Of a DNA stretch of 41,351 nucleotides, positions 24,492-32,649 are shown piece by piece. Origin of the DNA: CAYFKJ01 sp964528595 (lineage in GTDB: Bacteria; Pseudomonadota; Alphaproteobacteria; UBA2966). Made by a program: the position numbers and the translations under genes. The notes under the pieces are model-generated. The model worked only from the letters and a program-made list of their open reading frames with translations, did no database searches and was not told where the DNA came from. Every line of letters starts with the position of its first letter. Within the stretch, counting starts at the first letter, position 1. Location of the stretch: positions 1 to 41,351 of the forward strand of contig CAZGTM010000035.1 of the NCBI GenBank assembly GCA_964528595.1. The letters are read 5' to 3'.

Positions 24492-25340
24492 ATGCCCAGT
24501 CCCTCAGATTACAATTTCCACCGCACCTATCGGGGCAAGGTTCAGGGCGTTGTCCTGGATTGGAGCGGCACGACTGCCGACGCCTACGTCATCGCGCCGG
24601 CCGTCGTCTTCGTCGAAGTGTTCAAACGCCAAGGCGTCGAAATATCCATGCAGGAGGCCCGCGGCCCCATGGGCCTGCGTAAGGATCTCCACATCAAGGC
24701 GCTGACAGAAGTGCCGGAAATTCGCGAGCGCTGGAACGAGATCAAGGGCAGCTACCCGACCCAGGATGACGTCGACGCCATGTTCGCCGACTTCGTGCCG
24801 CTGCAGATCGAGTGCCTGCCGGAATACACGCCCTTGCTGCCCGGTGTCGCCGAAGTGACCCAGAAGATGCAGGCCGACGGCCTCAAGCTCGGTGTTTCCA
24901 CCGGTTTCACGCGCGAGATGGTGGATGTCCTGCTGGCCGCCGCGCGTGAGCAAGGCTTTAACCCTGACGCCACGGTCGCCGGCGACGAAGTGGTCAACGG
25001 CGCCCGGCCCAAGCCCTTCATGGTCTACCGCAATTGCGATCTCCTGGATCTTCACCCGATCCAGTCCGTCGTCAAGGTCGACGACACCGCGTCGGGCGTC
25101 GGCGAAGCGCTTGAGGCCGGCTGCTGGGGCGTCGGCGTTTCGCTCTACTCCAACTACATGGACATCAGCACGATGGCCGAGGCCGAGGCCATGCCCGCGG
25201 AAGAGATCGCCCGGCGCAACGCCCACACCGCCGAAATTTTGCGTAAAACTGGGGCGCACTATGTCATCGATACGATCATCGACCTCCCTGCGGTGATCGA
25301 TGACATCAACGCCCGTCTAGCCCGCGGCGAACGCCCTTAG
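24492..25340 (+). CDS. phnX: Phosphonoacetaldehyde hydrolase (phosphonatase)
   Basis: HAD-superfamily enzyme of 282 residues that splits phosphonoacetaldehyde into acetaldehyde and phosphate through a Schiff base. Seen: motif I VVLDWSGTTAD with nucleophile Asp23 and no +2 Asp, the cap motif GPMGLRKDLHIKALTEVP whose Lys64 aligns with the Schiff-base Lys of Bacillus PhnX, LGVSTGFTREMVDVLL (motif II), RPKPFMVYRN (motif III) and VVKVDDTASGVGEA (motif IV). Length is normal. It follows the 2-AEP transporter and supplies the C-P cleavage step for PhnW and PbfA products. AGGAG fixes the start. Confidence 0.92.
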   Translation: MPSPSDYNFHRTYRGKVQGVVLDWSGTTADAYVIAPAVVFVEVFKRQGVEISMQEARGPMGLRKDLHIKALTEVPEIRERWNEIKGSYPTQDDVDAMFADFVPLQIECLPEYTPLLPGVAEVTQKMQADGLKLGVSTGFTREMVDVLLAAAREQGFNPDATVAGDEVVNGARPKPFMVYRNCDLLDLHPIQSVVKVDDTASGVGEALEAGCWGVGVSLYSNYMDISTMAEAEAMPAEEIARRNAHTAEILRKTGAHYVIDTIIDLPAVIDDINARLARGERP

Positions 25341-25367
25341 GCGTCGCAGGCGGGAACGGGAGCAGGC

Positions 25368-26639
25368 ATGAACGTCGCCGAACGGGCCCTGGCGGTTTTC
25401 CCCGCCGGTATCTCGAACGGCGAGTTCGGCCTGCCTTCCGAAGACCTCGTCGTAATGGCGCGGGGCGGAGGCTGCCGACTTTGGGATACCGGGGGAAAGG
25501 AATACCTCGATTTCTCCCTGGGCTGGGGCTCCTGTTTGGTTGGCCACGCCCGGCCGGAAGTCGTCGAGGCCGTGCGGGACCAGGCGGCCAACGGATCCAA
25601 CTTCGCCTACCTCAATGGTCATGCCCTGGCATTGGCCGAGGAAATCAAGCGCGTCAGCCCGGCCTCGGAACGTCTGCGCTTTTGCGCCTCCGGCACGGAA
25701 GCCACGATGTACTGCCAGCGCCTGGCGCGCGGTTATACGGGCAAGAGCAAAATCCTCAAATTCGAAGGCGCCTACCACGGCGCCAACGAAGCCGGCGTCA
25801 CCAGCCTGTTCCCGCACCGGGACTTGGCTTTTCCCCAACCGGAGTTGACCAGTGCCGGCACGCCGGCGGCGGAATACCTGTTGCTGGTCGCGCCTTACAA
25901 CGATCTTGAAACAACGGCGGCGATCGTGGCCGAGCATGCCGCCGATCTCGCCGGCGTCATCATGGAGCCGCTGCAACGCTGCACACCGCCCAAGCCGGGC
26001 TTCCTCGAAGGCGTGCGCAAATTGTGCGACGACCAGAGCATCGTTTTGATCTTCGATGAGGTCGTCACCGGGTTCCGCCTGGCCTACGGCGGGGCGCAGG
26101 AATATTACGGCGTCGTGCCCGATCTGGTGGCCTACGGCAAGGCCCTGGGCGGCGGTTACCCGATCGGCGCCTTCGGCGGGCGGGCCGACATCATGGAAAT
26201 GACCAGCGAAAACCGCATCGGCCGTGACGATTATGTCTGGATGGCTTCGACCTTGGGCGGAAACCCGATCTCGACGGCGGCGGCCGGCGCCGCATTGGGC
26301 GTCTTCCGCCAGGTAGGCACCTACCAGAAACTTCACGCGCTGGGCGAATACCTGCGCGAGGGCATGCGCCGCGTACTGCGTGATTATCAGGAAACCGCGC
26401 AAATAATCGGGGACGGCCCGCTGGCACAAGTGGTGTTCAGTGACGAGGCCGTGTTCGACTACCGGTCCACCAAGAAAGGTGACTCTGCCCGGGGCCGTGC
26501 CTGCATGCTGAAGCTTTTTGAGAGCGGCGTCTTCCTCAACCCCATGGGCGCCAAGCTCTATCTCTCCATCGCCCACGACGAAGACGTTTGTGACCGCTTC
26601 CTCGATCGTTTCGCCACAGCCCTTTCAGCAACAAAATAG
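25368..26639 (+). CDS. Class-III PLP aminotransferase (glutamate-1-semialdehyde aminomutase-like)
   Basis: PLP enzyme of 423 residues. Seen: RLRFCASGTEATMYCQRLARGYTGKSKILKFEGAYHGAN, FDEVVTGFR, and AYGKALGGGYPIGAFGG with the PLP Lys258. The pattern is of the HemL-like group, but the phosphonate context argues against a haem role. It probably removes an amino group from a substrate made or imported by this cluster, perhaps an aminophosphonate or amino alcohol not handled by PhnW, or acts as a lyase or aminomutase. It lies 27 bp after phnX and 11 bp before the FAD oxidase gene, so all three are likely cotranscribed. Confidence 0.87.
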   Translation: MNVAERALAVFPAGISNGEFGLPSEDLVVMARGGGCRLWDTGGKEYLDFSLGWGSCLVGHARPEVVEAVRDQAANGSNFAYLNGHALALAEEIKRVSPASERLRFCASGTEATMYCQRLARGYTGKSKILKFEGAYHGANEAGVTSLFPHRDLAFPQPELTSAGTPAAEYLLLVAPYNDLETTAAIVAEHAADLAGVIMEPLQRCTPPKPGFLEGVRKLCDDQSIVLIFDEVVTGFRLAYGGAQEYYGVVPDLVAYGKALGGGYPIGAFGGRADIMEMTSENRIGRDDYVWMASTLGGNPISTAAAGAALGVFRQVGTYQKLHALGEYLREGMRRVLRDYQETAQIIGDGPLAQVVFSDEAVFDYRSTKKGDSARGRACMLKLFESGVFLNPMGAKLYLSIAHDEDVCDRFLDRFATALSATK

Positions 26640-26650
26640 GATCGCACCCC

Positions 26651-29101
26651 ATGCCCGACGCCAAGTTTCCCACGTCCGCCAAGGCCGTGATCGTCGGGGG
26701 CGGTATCGTCGGCTGCAGCGTCGCCTATCATTTGACGAAGCTGGGCTGGAAGGACGTCGTGATCCTGGAGCAGGGCCGGCTTTCCTCCGGTACGACCTGG
26801 CATGCCGCCGGACTGGTCGGCCAATTGCGCTCCCAGGAGAACATGACGCGGCTGATCCAGTACAGCACGGATCTCTACGAAAGCCTGGAAGAGGAAACCG
26901 GTCTCGGCACCGGTTGGAAGCGCACCGGCAGCATCATCATCGCCCGAACCGACGAGCGCATGACTGTGCTGAAGCGGACCGCCGCGGTGGCCGCGGCTTA
27001 CGGTATCGAGGCGGATCTCATTTCGCCCAAGGAAGCCCAGGACATCTGGCCCATCATGCAGATCGACGACGTGGTCGGCGGCGTCTGGCTGCCCGGCGAT
27101 GGTAAGGCCAACCCCGCCGATCTCACCCAGGCGCTGGCCAAGGGCGCCCGGATGCGCGGCGCCAAGGTGTTCGAAAAAACCCGCGTCACCGGCGTGACGG
27201 TCAAGGACGGCGAGGCCACCGGCGTCGAGACAGCCAGCGGCGATATTGATTGCGAGGTCGTCATCAACTGCGCCGGCCAGTGGGCGCGCCAGTTCGGCCG
27301 CCTGGCGGGCGTCACCGTGCCGCTTTATTCGGCGGAACACATGTATATCGTCACCAAACAGGTCGAGGGCGTGACGCCGGACCTGCCGGTGATGCGCGAT
27401 CCCGACGGCTACATCTACTGCAAGGAAGAAGTCGGCGGTCTGGTAATGGGCGGGTTCGAGCCCGAAGCCAAACCCTGGGGCATGGACGGCATTCCCGACG
27501 ACTTCGAATTCACCCTGCTGCCTGATGACTGGGATCAGTTCGAAATTCTCATGGAAAACGCTTTGCACCGCATTCCCGCTCTGGCCGAGGCGGAAATCCG
27601 CCAGTTCATCAACGGGCCGGAAAGTTTCACGCCGGACAGCCACTACATCCTGGGCGAGGCGCCGGAGCTGCGGAACTACTACGTCGGCGCCGGGTTTAAT
27701 TCCATGGGCATCGCCAGCGCCGGCGGTGCCGGCAAGGCACTCGCGGAATGGATCGTCAACGGTGAGCCGACGATGGACCTCTGGCCCGTCGACATCCGCC
27801 GCTTCGCTCGCTTCCAGGGCAACGACAAATGGCTGGGCGAGCGCGTCGGCGAGACCCTCGGCACGCACTACGCCATGCCTTGGCCCAACCGCGAAATGCA
27901 TACGGCGCGGCCGTTCCGCCGCTCGCCGGTCTATCACCTGCTGGAAGGGAAGGGCGCCTGCTTCGGCTCCAAGATGGGCTGGGAGCGCGCCGTCTGGTTC
28001 GCCGACGACGGCCAGAAGCCGGAGATGGAATACTCTTTCGGCCGCCAGAACTGGTTCGACAATCGCGCAGCCGAACACCGGGCGGCGCGCGAAGCGGTTG
28101 CTGTGTTCGACCAGACCTCGTTTTCAAAGTTCCGTATCGAAGGCCGCGACGCGGAGGCCGTTTTGCAGCGCCTCTGCGCCAACAACGTGGCGGTCGAGCC
28201 GGGGCGCTGCGTCTATACCGGCATGCTCAACGAGCGCGGCGGTTACGAAAGCGATCTGACCGTGACGCGTCTGGCCGAGGACGCCTATTTCGTGGTCTCC
28301 GGATCGGCCCAGACGACGCGTGATCTCGGCTGGATCCGGCGCAATACGCCGGAAGACGCCCACTGCGTTACCACGGACATGAGTTCCGCCTACGCCGTCT
28401 TCGGCGTCATGGGGCCCAACGCCCGCCATCTGCTGTCCCGGATCACCGACGCCGATCTGGGCAACGACGCTTTTCCTTTCTCCACCATGCAGCAAATCAG
28501 CATCGGCTATGCCACCGTTTGGGCGGTGCGTATGACCTATGTCGGCGAGTTGGGCTGGGAACTCTACGTCCCCGCCGAGTTCGCCGTCGGTGTCTACGAG
28601 GAGATTTGCGCCGCCGGCGCGGATCTGGGTTTGCGCGATGCCGGCTACTACGCCATGGACAGCCTGCGTATCGAGAAGGGCTTCCGGGCCTGGGGGCATG
28701 AGCTCACGCCCGACTACACGCCGTTTCAGGCCGGCCTTTCGTTTGCCGTCGATTTCGACAAGAACGTCCCCTTCATCGGCCACGACGCCTTGATGGCGGC
28801 GCGGAGTGAACCTCTGACGAAGCGGCTCCTGCAGTTCACGCTGGAGGACAGCGAGCCCGTGCTTTGGGGCGGCGAGCTCATCCTGCTGCAGGATGAGCCC
28901 GTGGGAAAGATCGATTCAGGCTCCTATGGCCACACGCTTGGCCGTGCCGTCGGCTTGGGCTACGTCAGGCACGCGGGCGGCGTCGACAAGGCCATGGTTC
29001 AGTCCGGCGGTTTCGTGATCGATGTGGCGGGCGAGCGTTTCGACGCCACCGCGCACTTGCGGACGCCCTATGATCCCATGGCGGAACGCGTAAAAGTATG
29101 A
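26651..29101 (+). CDS. DMGDH/sarcosine dehydrogenase-type FAD oxidoreductase fused to GcvT domains
   Basis: An 816-residue flavoenzyme. N-terminal dinucleotide fold IVGGGIVGCSVAYHL, then SSGTTWHAAGLVGQLRS where His51 sits in the place of the covalent-FAD His of dimethylglycine dehydrogenase; DAO and FAO_M regions to about residue 430; then aminomethyltransferase (GcvT) and GcvT C-terminal regions to the end (VGELGWELYVP, SLRIEKGFRAWGHELTPDYTP). Such enzymes oxidise N-methyl or secondary amines and pass the one-carbon unit to tetrahydrofolate. FAD enzymes recurrent in phosphonate clusters oxidise N-methyl-AEP to phosphonoacetaldehyde; whether this larger GcvT-fused type does so is a hypothesis. 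Paralogue at 36323-38737. Confidence 0.88.
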   Translation: MPDAKFPTSAKAVIVGGGIVGCSVAYHLTKLGWKDVVILEQGRLSSGTTWHAAGLVGQLRSQENMTRLIQYSTDLYESLEEETGLGTGWKRTGSIIIARTDERMTVLKRTAAVAAAYGIEADLISPKEAQDIWPIMQIDDVVGGVWLPGDGKANPADLTQALAKGARMRGAKVFEKTRVTGVTVKDGEATGVETASGDIDCEVVINCAGQWARQFGRLAGVTVPLYSAEHMYIVTKQVEGVTPDLPVMRDPDGYIYCKEEVGGLVMGGFEPEAKPWGMDGIPDDFEFTLLPDDWDQFEILMENALHRIPALAEAEIRQFINGPESFTPDSHYILGEAPELRNYYVGAGFNSMGIASAGGAGKALAEWIVNGEPTMDLWPVDIRRFARFQGNDKWLGERVGETLGTHYAMPWPNREMHTARPFRRSPVYHLLEGKGACFGSKMGWERAVWFADDGQKPEMEYSFGRQNWFDNRAAEHRAAREAVAVFDQTSFSKFRIEGRDAEAVLQRLCANNVAVEPGRCVYTGMLNERGGYESDLTVTRLAEDAYFVVSGSAQTTRDLGWIRRNTPEDAHCVTTDMSSAYAVFGVMGPNARHLLSRITDADLGNDAFPFSTMQQISIGYATVWAVRMTYVGELGWELYVPAEFAVGVYEEICAAGADLGLRDAGYYAMDSLRIEKGFRAWGHELTPDYTPFQAGLSFAVDFDKNVPFIGHDALMAARSEPLTKRLLQFTLEDSEPVLWGGELILLQDEPVGKIDSGSYGHTLGRAVGLGYVRHAGGVDKAMVQSGGFVIDVAGERFDATAHLRTPYDPMAERVKV

Positions 29102-29111
29102 GAGTGGTTGC

Positions 29112-30503
29112 ATGACTGAGATTCTTAAGACGATTTCACCCGCCGACGGCAGCATCTATGTCGAACGTCCGCTAGCTGCGACCGGTGATATCGACAATGC
29201 CTTGGAAAAAGCCGTTCGGGCGCAAAAGGTGTGGCGGCGGGTACCGGTTGCCGAAAGGCAGGAAATCCTTTCAAAAGCGGTGGACGCTTTCGTCGCCAGG
29301 CGTGACGAGATTGCGCCGGAGATCTCCTGGCAGATGGGGCGGCCGGTTTCCCAAAGCCCCGGCGAGGTCGGCGGTTTCGAGGAACGCGCCCGTCACATGA
29401 TCGCCATTGCGTCCGGCGCGCTGGGCGATGTGCTGCCGGAACAAACCGACGGCTTCAACCGTTTCATCAAGCGCGAACCCTTGGGCGTCGTCGCCATTCT
29501 GGCGCCCTGGAATTTCCCCTACCTCACGTCGGTCAATGGCGTGGTGCCGGCCCTGATGGCGGGCAACGCCGTGGTGCTCAAGCATTCCCACCAGACGCCT
29601 TTGTGCGCCGAACGCTTTGCCGAAGCCTTTGGAACGGCTGGTCTGCCGGAGGGCTTGTTTCAGTATCTCCACCTCTCGCACGCCGATGCCGAAACGCTGA
29701 TGGCGGACGAACGCGTCGGCTTCGTCAATTTCACGGGTTCGGTGCCCGGCGGCCACGCCGTACAGCGCGCCGTGCAGGGCAAGTTCATCGCCACCGGCCT
29801 GGAACTGGGCGGCAAGGATCCGGCCTATGTCCGGGCAGATGCGGACTTCGACCACGCCGTGGAGAACGTCGTCGACGGCGCCTTCTTCAATTCCGGTCAG
29901 TCCTGTTGCGGCATCGAGCGCGTTTACGTGGCCAAGGATATCTTCAGCAAATTCGCCGAAGCGGCTGCCGAATTGGTGGGCGGCTACAAATTGGGCAATC
30001 CCCTCGACCCCACCACCAACCTCGGACCCATGGTGCGGGCCGCCGCCGCCGATTTCGTCCGGGGCCAGACGGAGGACGCCGTCAACGCAGGCGCCAAGGC
30101 CCTGGTTGATCCGGCCCGCTTCGCCGCCGATGAGGCCGGCTCGGCCTATCTCGCGCCACAGGTTCTGATCGATGTCGATCACTCCATGCGCGTGATGACC
30201 GAGGAAAGCTTCGGTCCGGTGCTGGGCATCATGCCGGTGGCCTCGGACGAGGAAGCCGTCCGCCTGATGAACGATAGCGAGTTCGGCCTGACGGCATCGG
30301 TCTGGACCACCGACGAAGAAGCCGCTTTGAGGATTGGCGACGACCTGGAGACCGGCACGGTGTTCATGAACCGCTGCGATTATCTCGACCCGGCGCTGGC
30401 CTGGACGGGCGTCAAGAATTCGGGACGCGGCTGTACCTTGTCGTCGGTCGGCTACGAGACGCTGACCCGGCCCAAGAGCTTCCATTTGAGAACCAAGCTG
30501 TAA
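29112..30503 (+). CDS. NAD(P)-dependent aldehyde dehydrogenase
   Basis: A 463-residue ALDH-superfamily enzyme. Seen: LAPWNFPYLTSVNGVVPALMAGNAVVLKHS, FTGSVPGGHAVQ, TGLELGGKDPAYV (general base Glu231), FNSGQSCCGIERVYV (catalytic Cys265) and EESFGPVLGIMPV. It oxidises an aldehyde to an acid with NAD(P)+. Candidate substrates here are acetaldehyde from PhnX, phosphonoacetaldehyde, or the aldehyde left by the transaminase. It is 10 bp after the FAD oxidase and 27 bp before the alcohol dehydrogenase, within one apparent operon. Not assignable to PhnY specifically from what I can see. Confidence 0.88.
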   Translation: MTEILKTISPADGSIYVERPLAATGDIDNALEKAVRAQKVWRRVPVAERQEILSKAVDAFVARRDEIAPEISWQMGRPVSQSPGEVGGFEERARHMIAIASGALGDVLPEQTDGFNRFIKREPLGVVAILAPWNFPYLTSVNGVVPALMAGNAVVLKHSHQTPLCAERFAEAFGTAGLPEGLFQYLHLSHADAETLMADERVGFVNFTGSVPGGHAVQRAVQGKFIATGLELGGKDPAYVRADADFDHAVENVVDGAFFNSGQSCCGIERVYVAKDIFSKFAEAAAELVGGYKLGNPLDPTTNLGPMVRAAAADFVRGQTEDAVNAGAKALVDPARFAADEAGSAYLAPQVLIDVDHSMRVMTEESFGPVLGIMPVASDEEAVRLMNDSEFGLTASVWTTDEEAALRIGDDLETGTVFMNRCDYLDPALAWTGVKNSGRGCTLSSVGYETLTRPKSFHLRTKL

Positions 30504-30530
30504 CGAGTAACGAGTTAGAGGACCGCCGAT

Positions 30531-31697
30531 ATGACCAAGACAATTTCAGGGCGTTGGAATTTCCCCACCAGCATGTGCTTCGGCCCCGGCATGATCTCGG
30601 AGCTGCCGGCCGCCTGCCGCGAGTTGGGCATGGCCAAGCCGCTGCTCGTCACCGACGAGGGCCTGGCGGACCTGCCGATGGTCGGAGACGCTATCGCCGC
30701 CAACGAAGCCGACGGCCTGCCCACCGGTCTCTATTCGGATGTCCAGGGCAATCCCACCGGGTCGAACGTCGACGGCGGCATCGCGGCCTACCGGGACGGC
30801 GGCCACGACGGCGTCATCGCCTTCGGCGGCGGTTCGGCTCTGGATGCGGCGAAAACGGTGGCCCTGATGGTCGCTCAGGACAGGCCGCTTTGGGACTTCG
30901 AGGATGTCGGTGACAACTGGACCCGCGTCAACGAAGACGGCCTGGCGCCCGTCGTTGCCGTGCCGACGACATCGGGCACGGGCTCCGAGGTGGGACGTTC
31001 CAGCGTCATCACCAATGAGGAGATCAAGGTCAAGAAGATCATCTTCCATCCCACCATGGTGCCGGCCATCGTGATATCCGACCCGGAATTGACCGTGGGC
31101 CTGCCGCCCCACATCACGGCGGCGACGGGCATAGATGCTTTCGTTCACTGTTTCGAGGCGCTGTGCGCCACGGCCTACCACCCCATGGCCGACGGCATCG
31201 CACTGGAAGGCATGCGCCTGATCGCCGAGGCGCTGCCGCGGGCCTACGCCGACGGCGCCGACATCGAGGCGCGGGCCGATATGTTGACCGCCGCATCCAT
31301 GGGGGCGACGGCCTTCCAAAAAGGGCTGGGCGGCGTGCACGCCCTGGCCCATCCCATCGGCGCCCACTTCAACGTTCACCACGGCCTCGCCAACGCGATT
31401 TTCCTGCCTTACGTGATGGCGGCCAACCGCGAAGCCATCGCCGACAAGTTGGTCCCGTTGATGCGGCTGCTCCACCTGCCTTCAACCGATTTCAGCGTTC
31501 TGATGGATTGGGCCTTGGAATTCCGCGGCGCGCTGGGCATTCCCAATACCCTGGCGGAAATCGATCTCGGGGAAGAGCACGCCGAGGAGATGGGCGCGTT
31601 GGCGCACGCCGACCCGGTAGCGGGCGGCAATCCGATAGCTCTGAGCGTCGCGGACTACACCGCCATCTTCCGCAACGCCGTCAACGGTACGATTTAG
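30531..31697 (+). CDS. Iron-containing (group III) alcohol dehydrogenase
   Basis: A 388-residue enzyme of the Fe-ADH superfamily. Seen: FGGGSALDAAKTVAL (NAD(P) binding), PTTSGTGSEVGRSSVITN, DAFVHCFEAL and GVHALAHPIGAHFNVHHGLANAIFLP with the metal His residues. It interconverts an alcohol and aldehyde. Family relatives include phosphonoacetaldehyde reductases of phosphonate biosynthesis, so hydroxyethylphosphonate oxidation is one option; acetaldehyde/ethanol is another. Last gene of the rightward phnX operon. Its stop overlaps the convergent LysR gene by 4 nt. Confidence 0.88.
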   Translation: MTKTISGRWNFPTSMCFGPGMISELPAACRELGMAKPLLVTDEGLADLPMVGDAIAANEADGLPTGLYSDVQGNPTGSNVDGGIAAYRDGGHDGVIAFGGGSALDAAKTVALMVAQDRPLWDFEDVGDNWTRVNEDGLAPVVAVPTTSGTGSEVGRSSVITNEEIKVKKIIFHPTMVPAIVISDPELTVGLPPHITAATGIDAFVHCFEALCATAYHPMADGIALEGMRLIAEALPRAYADGADIEARADMLTAASMGATAFQKGLGGVHALAHPIGAHFNVHHGLANAIFLPYVMAANREAIADKLVPLMRLLHLPSTDFSVLMDWALEFRGALGIPNTLAEIDLGEEHAEEMGALAHADPVAGGNPIALSVADYTAIFRNAVNGTI

Positions 31698-32566
31698 GAG
31701 ACACCCAGGTGTGACCGCACTTCGGTCAGAAAGGCATCGATGACACGCAGATCGGCACGTTCCTTCAGGCAGACGATGGATTCCGTCATGACGGCCTTGC
31801 TGTCGCTGAGGCCGATACGGGTGAGCCTTTCGTCATGGCCGAACTCGGGCTCCGAGACGATTCCCACGCCGATGCCGGCGGCGACGGCCTCGCGCGCCGC
31901 CTCCCGCCCTTCGACCTCCATGACGAATTTCGCCTCCGTGCCCAAACGTTGCAGTTCCTTTTCCACAAGCTGGCGGGTGGTGGAGCCGGTTTCGCGCAGC
32001 ACCAGCGGTTCCCCGGCCAGTTCGGCCAGCGTGATCTTCTTGCGGGCGGCCCACTTGTGGCCTTTCGGCACGAAGGCGACCATGGGGTCGCTTCGCAGAG
32101 GCATGATCAACAGCCGGTCGTCGTTTGGCGCCTGGCCCAGTTCACCGATATCGGCGCTGTAGTCATGGAGCTGGGTCAACACCTCGTCGGAGTTTCCCTG
32201 GCTCAGGGTGATGCGGACGCCCGGGTATTTATTCTGGAAGGCGGCGACGATGCCGACGATGTGGAGCGGCGCGCCCCCGGCGATGTTCAGGGTGCCGGCG
32301 CGCAGGGCTTGGCTTTCTCTGAGCAACTTGACGGCCTCGTCCTCGAGTTCGAACTGGCGGCGCGTGATCTCCATCAGCCGCAGACCGAGTTCGGTGGGGA
32401 AGACGCGGCGTTTGTGGCGATGAAACAGCTGCACGTCGAAGCGTTTTTCCAGCTTGCGCACGTGGTCGGAAAGGGCCGGCTGGGTGAGGCCGAGCTTCTC
32501 TGCGGCCTTGGTAAAACCGCCGTGGGTCGCGACAGCATGAAAGGCGCGCAGCTGCGAAGAATACAT
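31694..32566 (-). CDS. LysR-family regulator, probably of the phosphonate genes
   Basis: A 290-residue regulator. N-terminal HTH (QLRAFHAVATHGGFTKAAEKLGLTQPALSDHVRKLEKRFDVQLFHRHKR) and a C-terminal periplasmic-binding-like effector domain (GTLNIAGGAPLHIVGIVAAFQNKYPGVRITLSQGN). AGAGG lies 9 nt before the ATG. It is divergent from the pbfA-phnW operon across 83 bp that contain a 9-bp-arm palindrome, the usual arrangement for LysR control of the neighbouring operon and of itself. An aminophosphonate or phosphonoacetaldehyde effector is inferred from context. Confidence 0.9.
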   Translation of the reverse strand: MYSSQLRAFHAVATHGGFTKAAEKLGLTQPALSDHVRKLEKRFDVQLFHRHKRRVFPTELGLRLMEITRRQFELEDEAVKLLRESQALRAGTLNIAGGAPLHIVGIVAAFQNKYPGVRITLSQGNSDEVLTQLHDYSADIGELGQAPNDDRLLIMPLRSDPMVAFVPKGHKWAARKKITLAELAGEPLVLRETGSTTRQLVEKELQRLGTEAKFVMEVEGREAAREAVAAGIGVGIVSEPEFGHDERLTRIGLSDSKAVMTESIVCLKERADLRVIDAFLTEVRSHLGVS

Positions 32567-32589
32567 AAGCCAAACCTCTTAATGAGCGA

Positions 32590-32613
32590 AACATAAGATG
32601 ATTTTCTTATGTT
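32590..32613. promoter_or_regulatory. Palindrome in the LysR-pbfA divergent region (candidate LysR site)
   Basis: Perfect inverted repeat with arms AACATAAGA (32590-32598) and TCTTATGTT (32605-32613) around a 6-bp spacer. It lies between two divergent starts, where LysR proteins normally bind. It shares the ATAAGA/TCTTAT half-site with the palindrome at 40374-40396. Confidence 0.6.
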
Positions 32614-32649
32614 AAATTTGGACGCTTCGATGGCGCAAGGAATATCGGG

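Noticed and set aside
25368..26639. Calling this gene hemL
   Set aside because: The fold group matches, but the operon is devoted to phosphonates and no other haem gene is near.
26558..28078. 506-codon frame antisense to the first FAD/GcvT gene
   Set aside because: A shadow of a well-supported flavoenzyme; no motif or Shine-Dalgarno.
15838..31697. Phosphonate block as a defined genomic island
   Set aside because: Apart from the tRNA remnant there is no integrase, no flanking direct repeat seen and no obvious change in composition, so it is kept only as a possibility.
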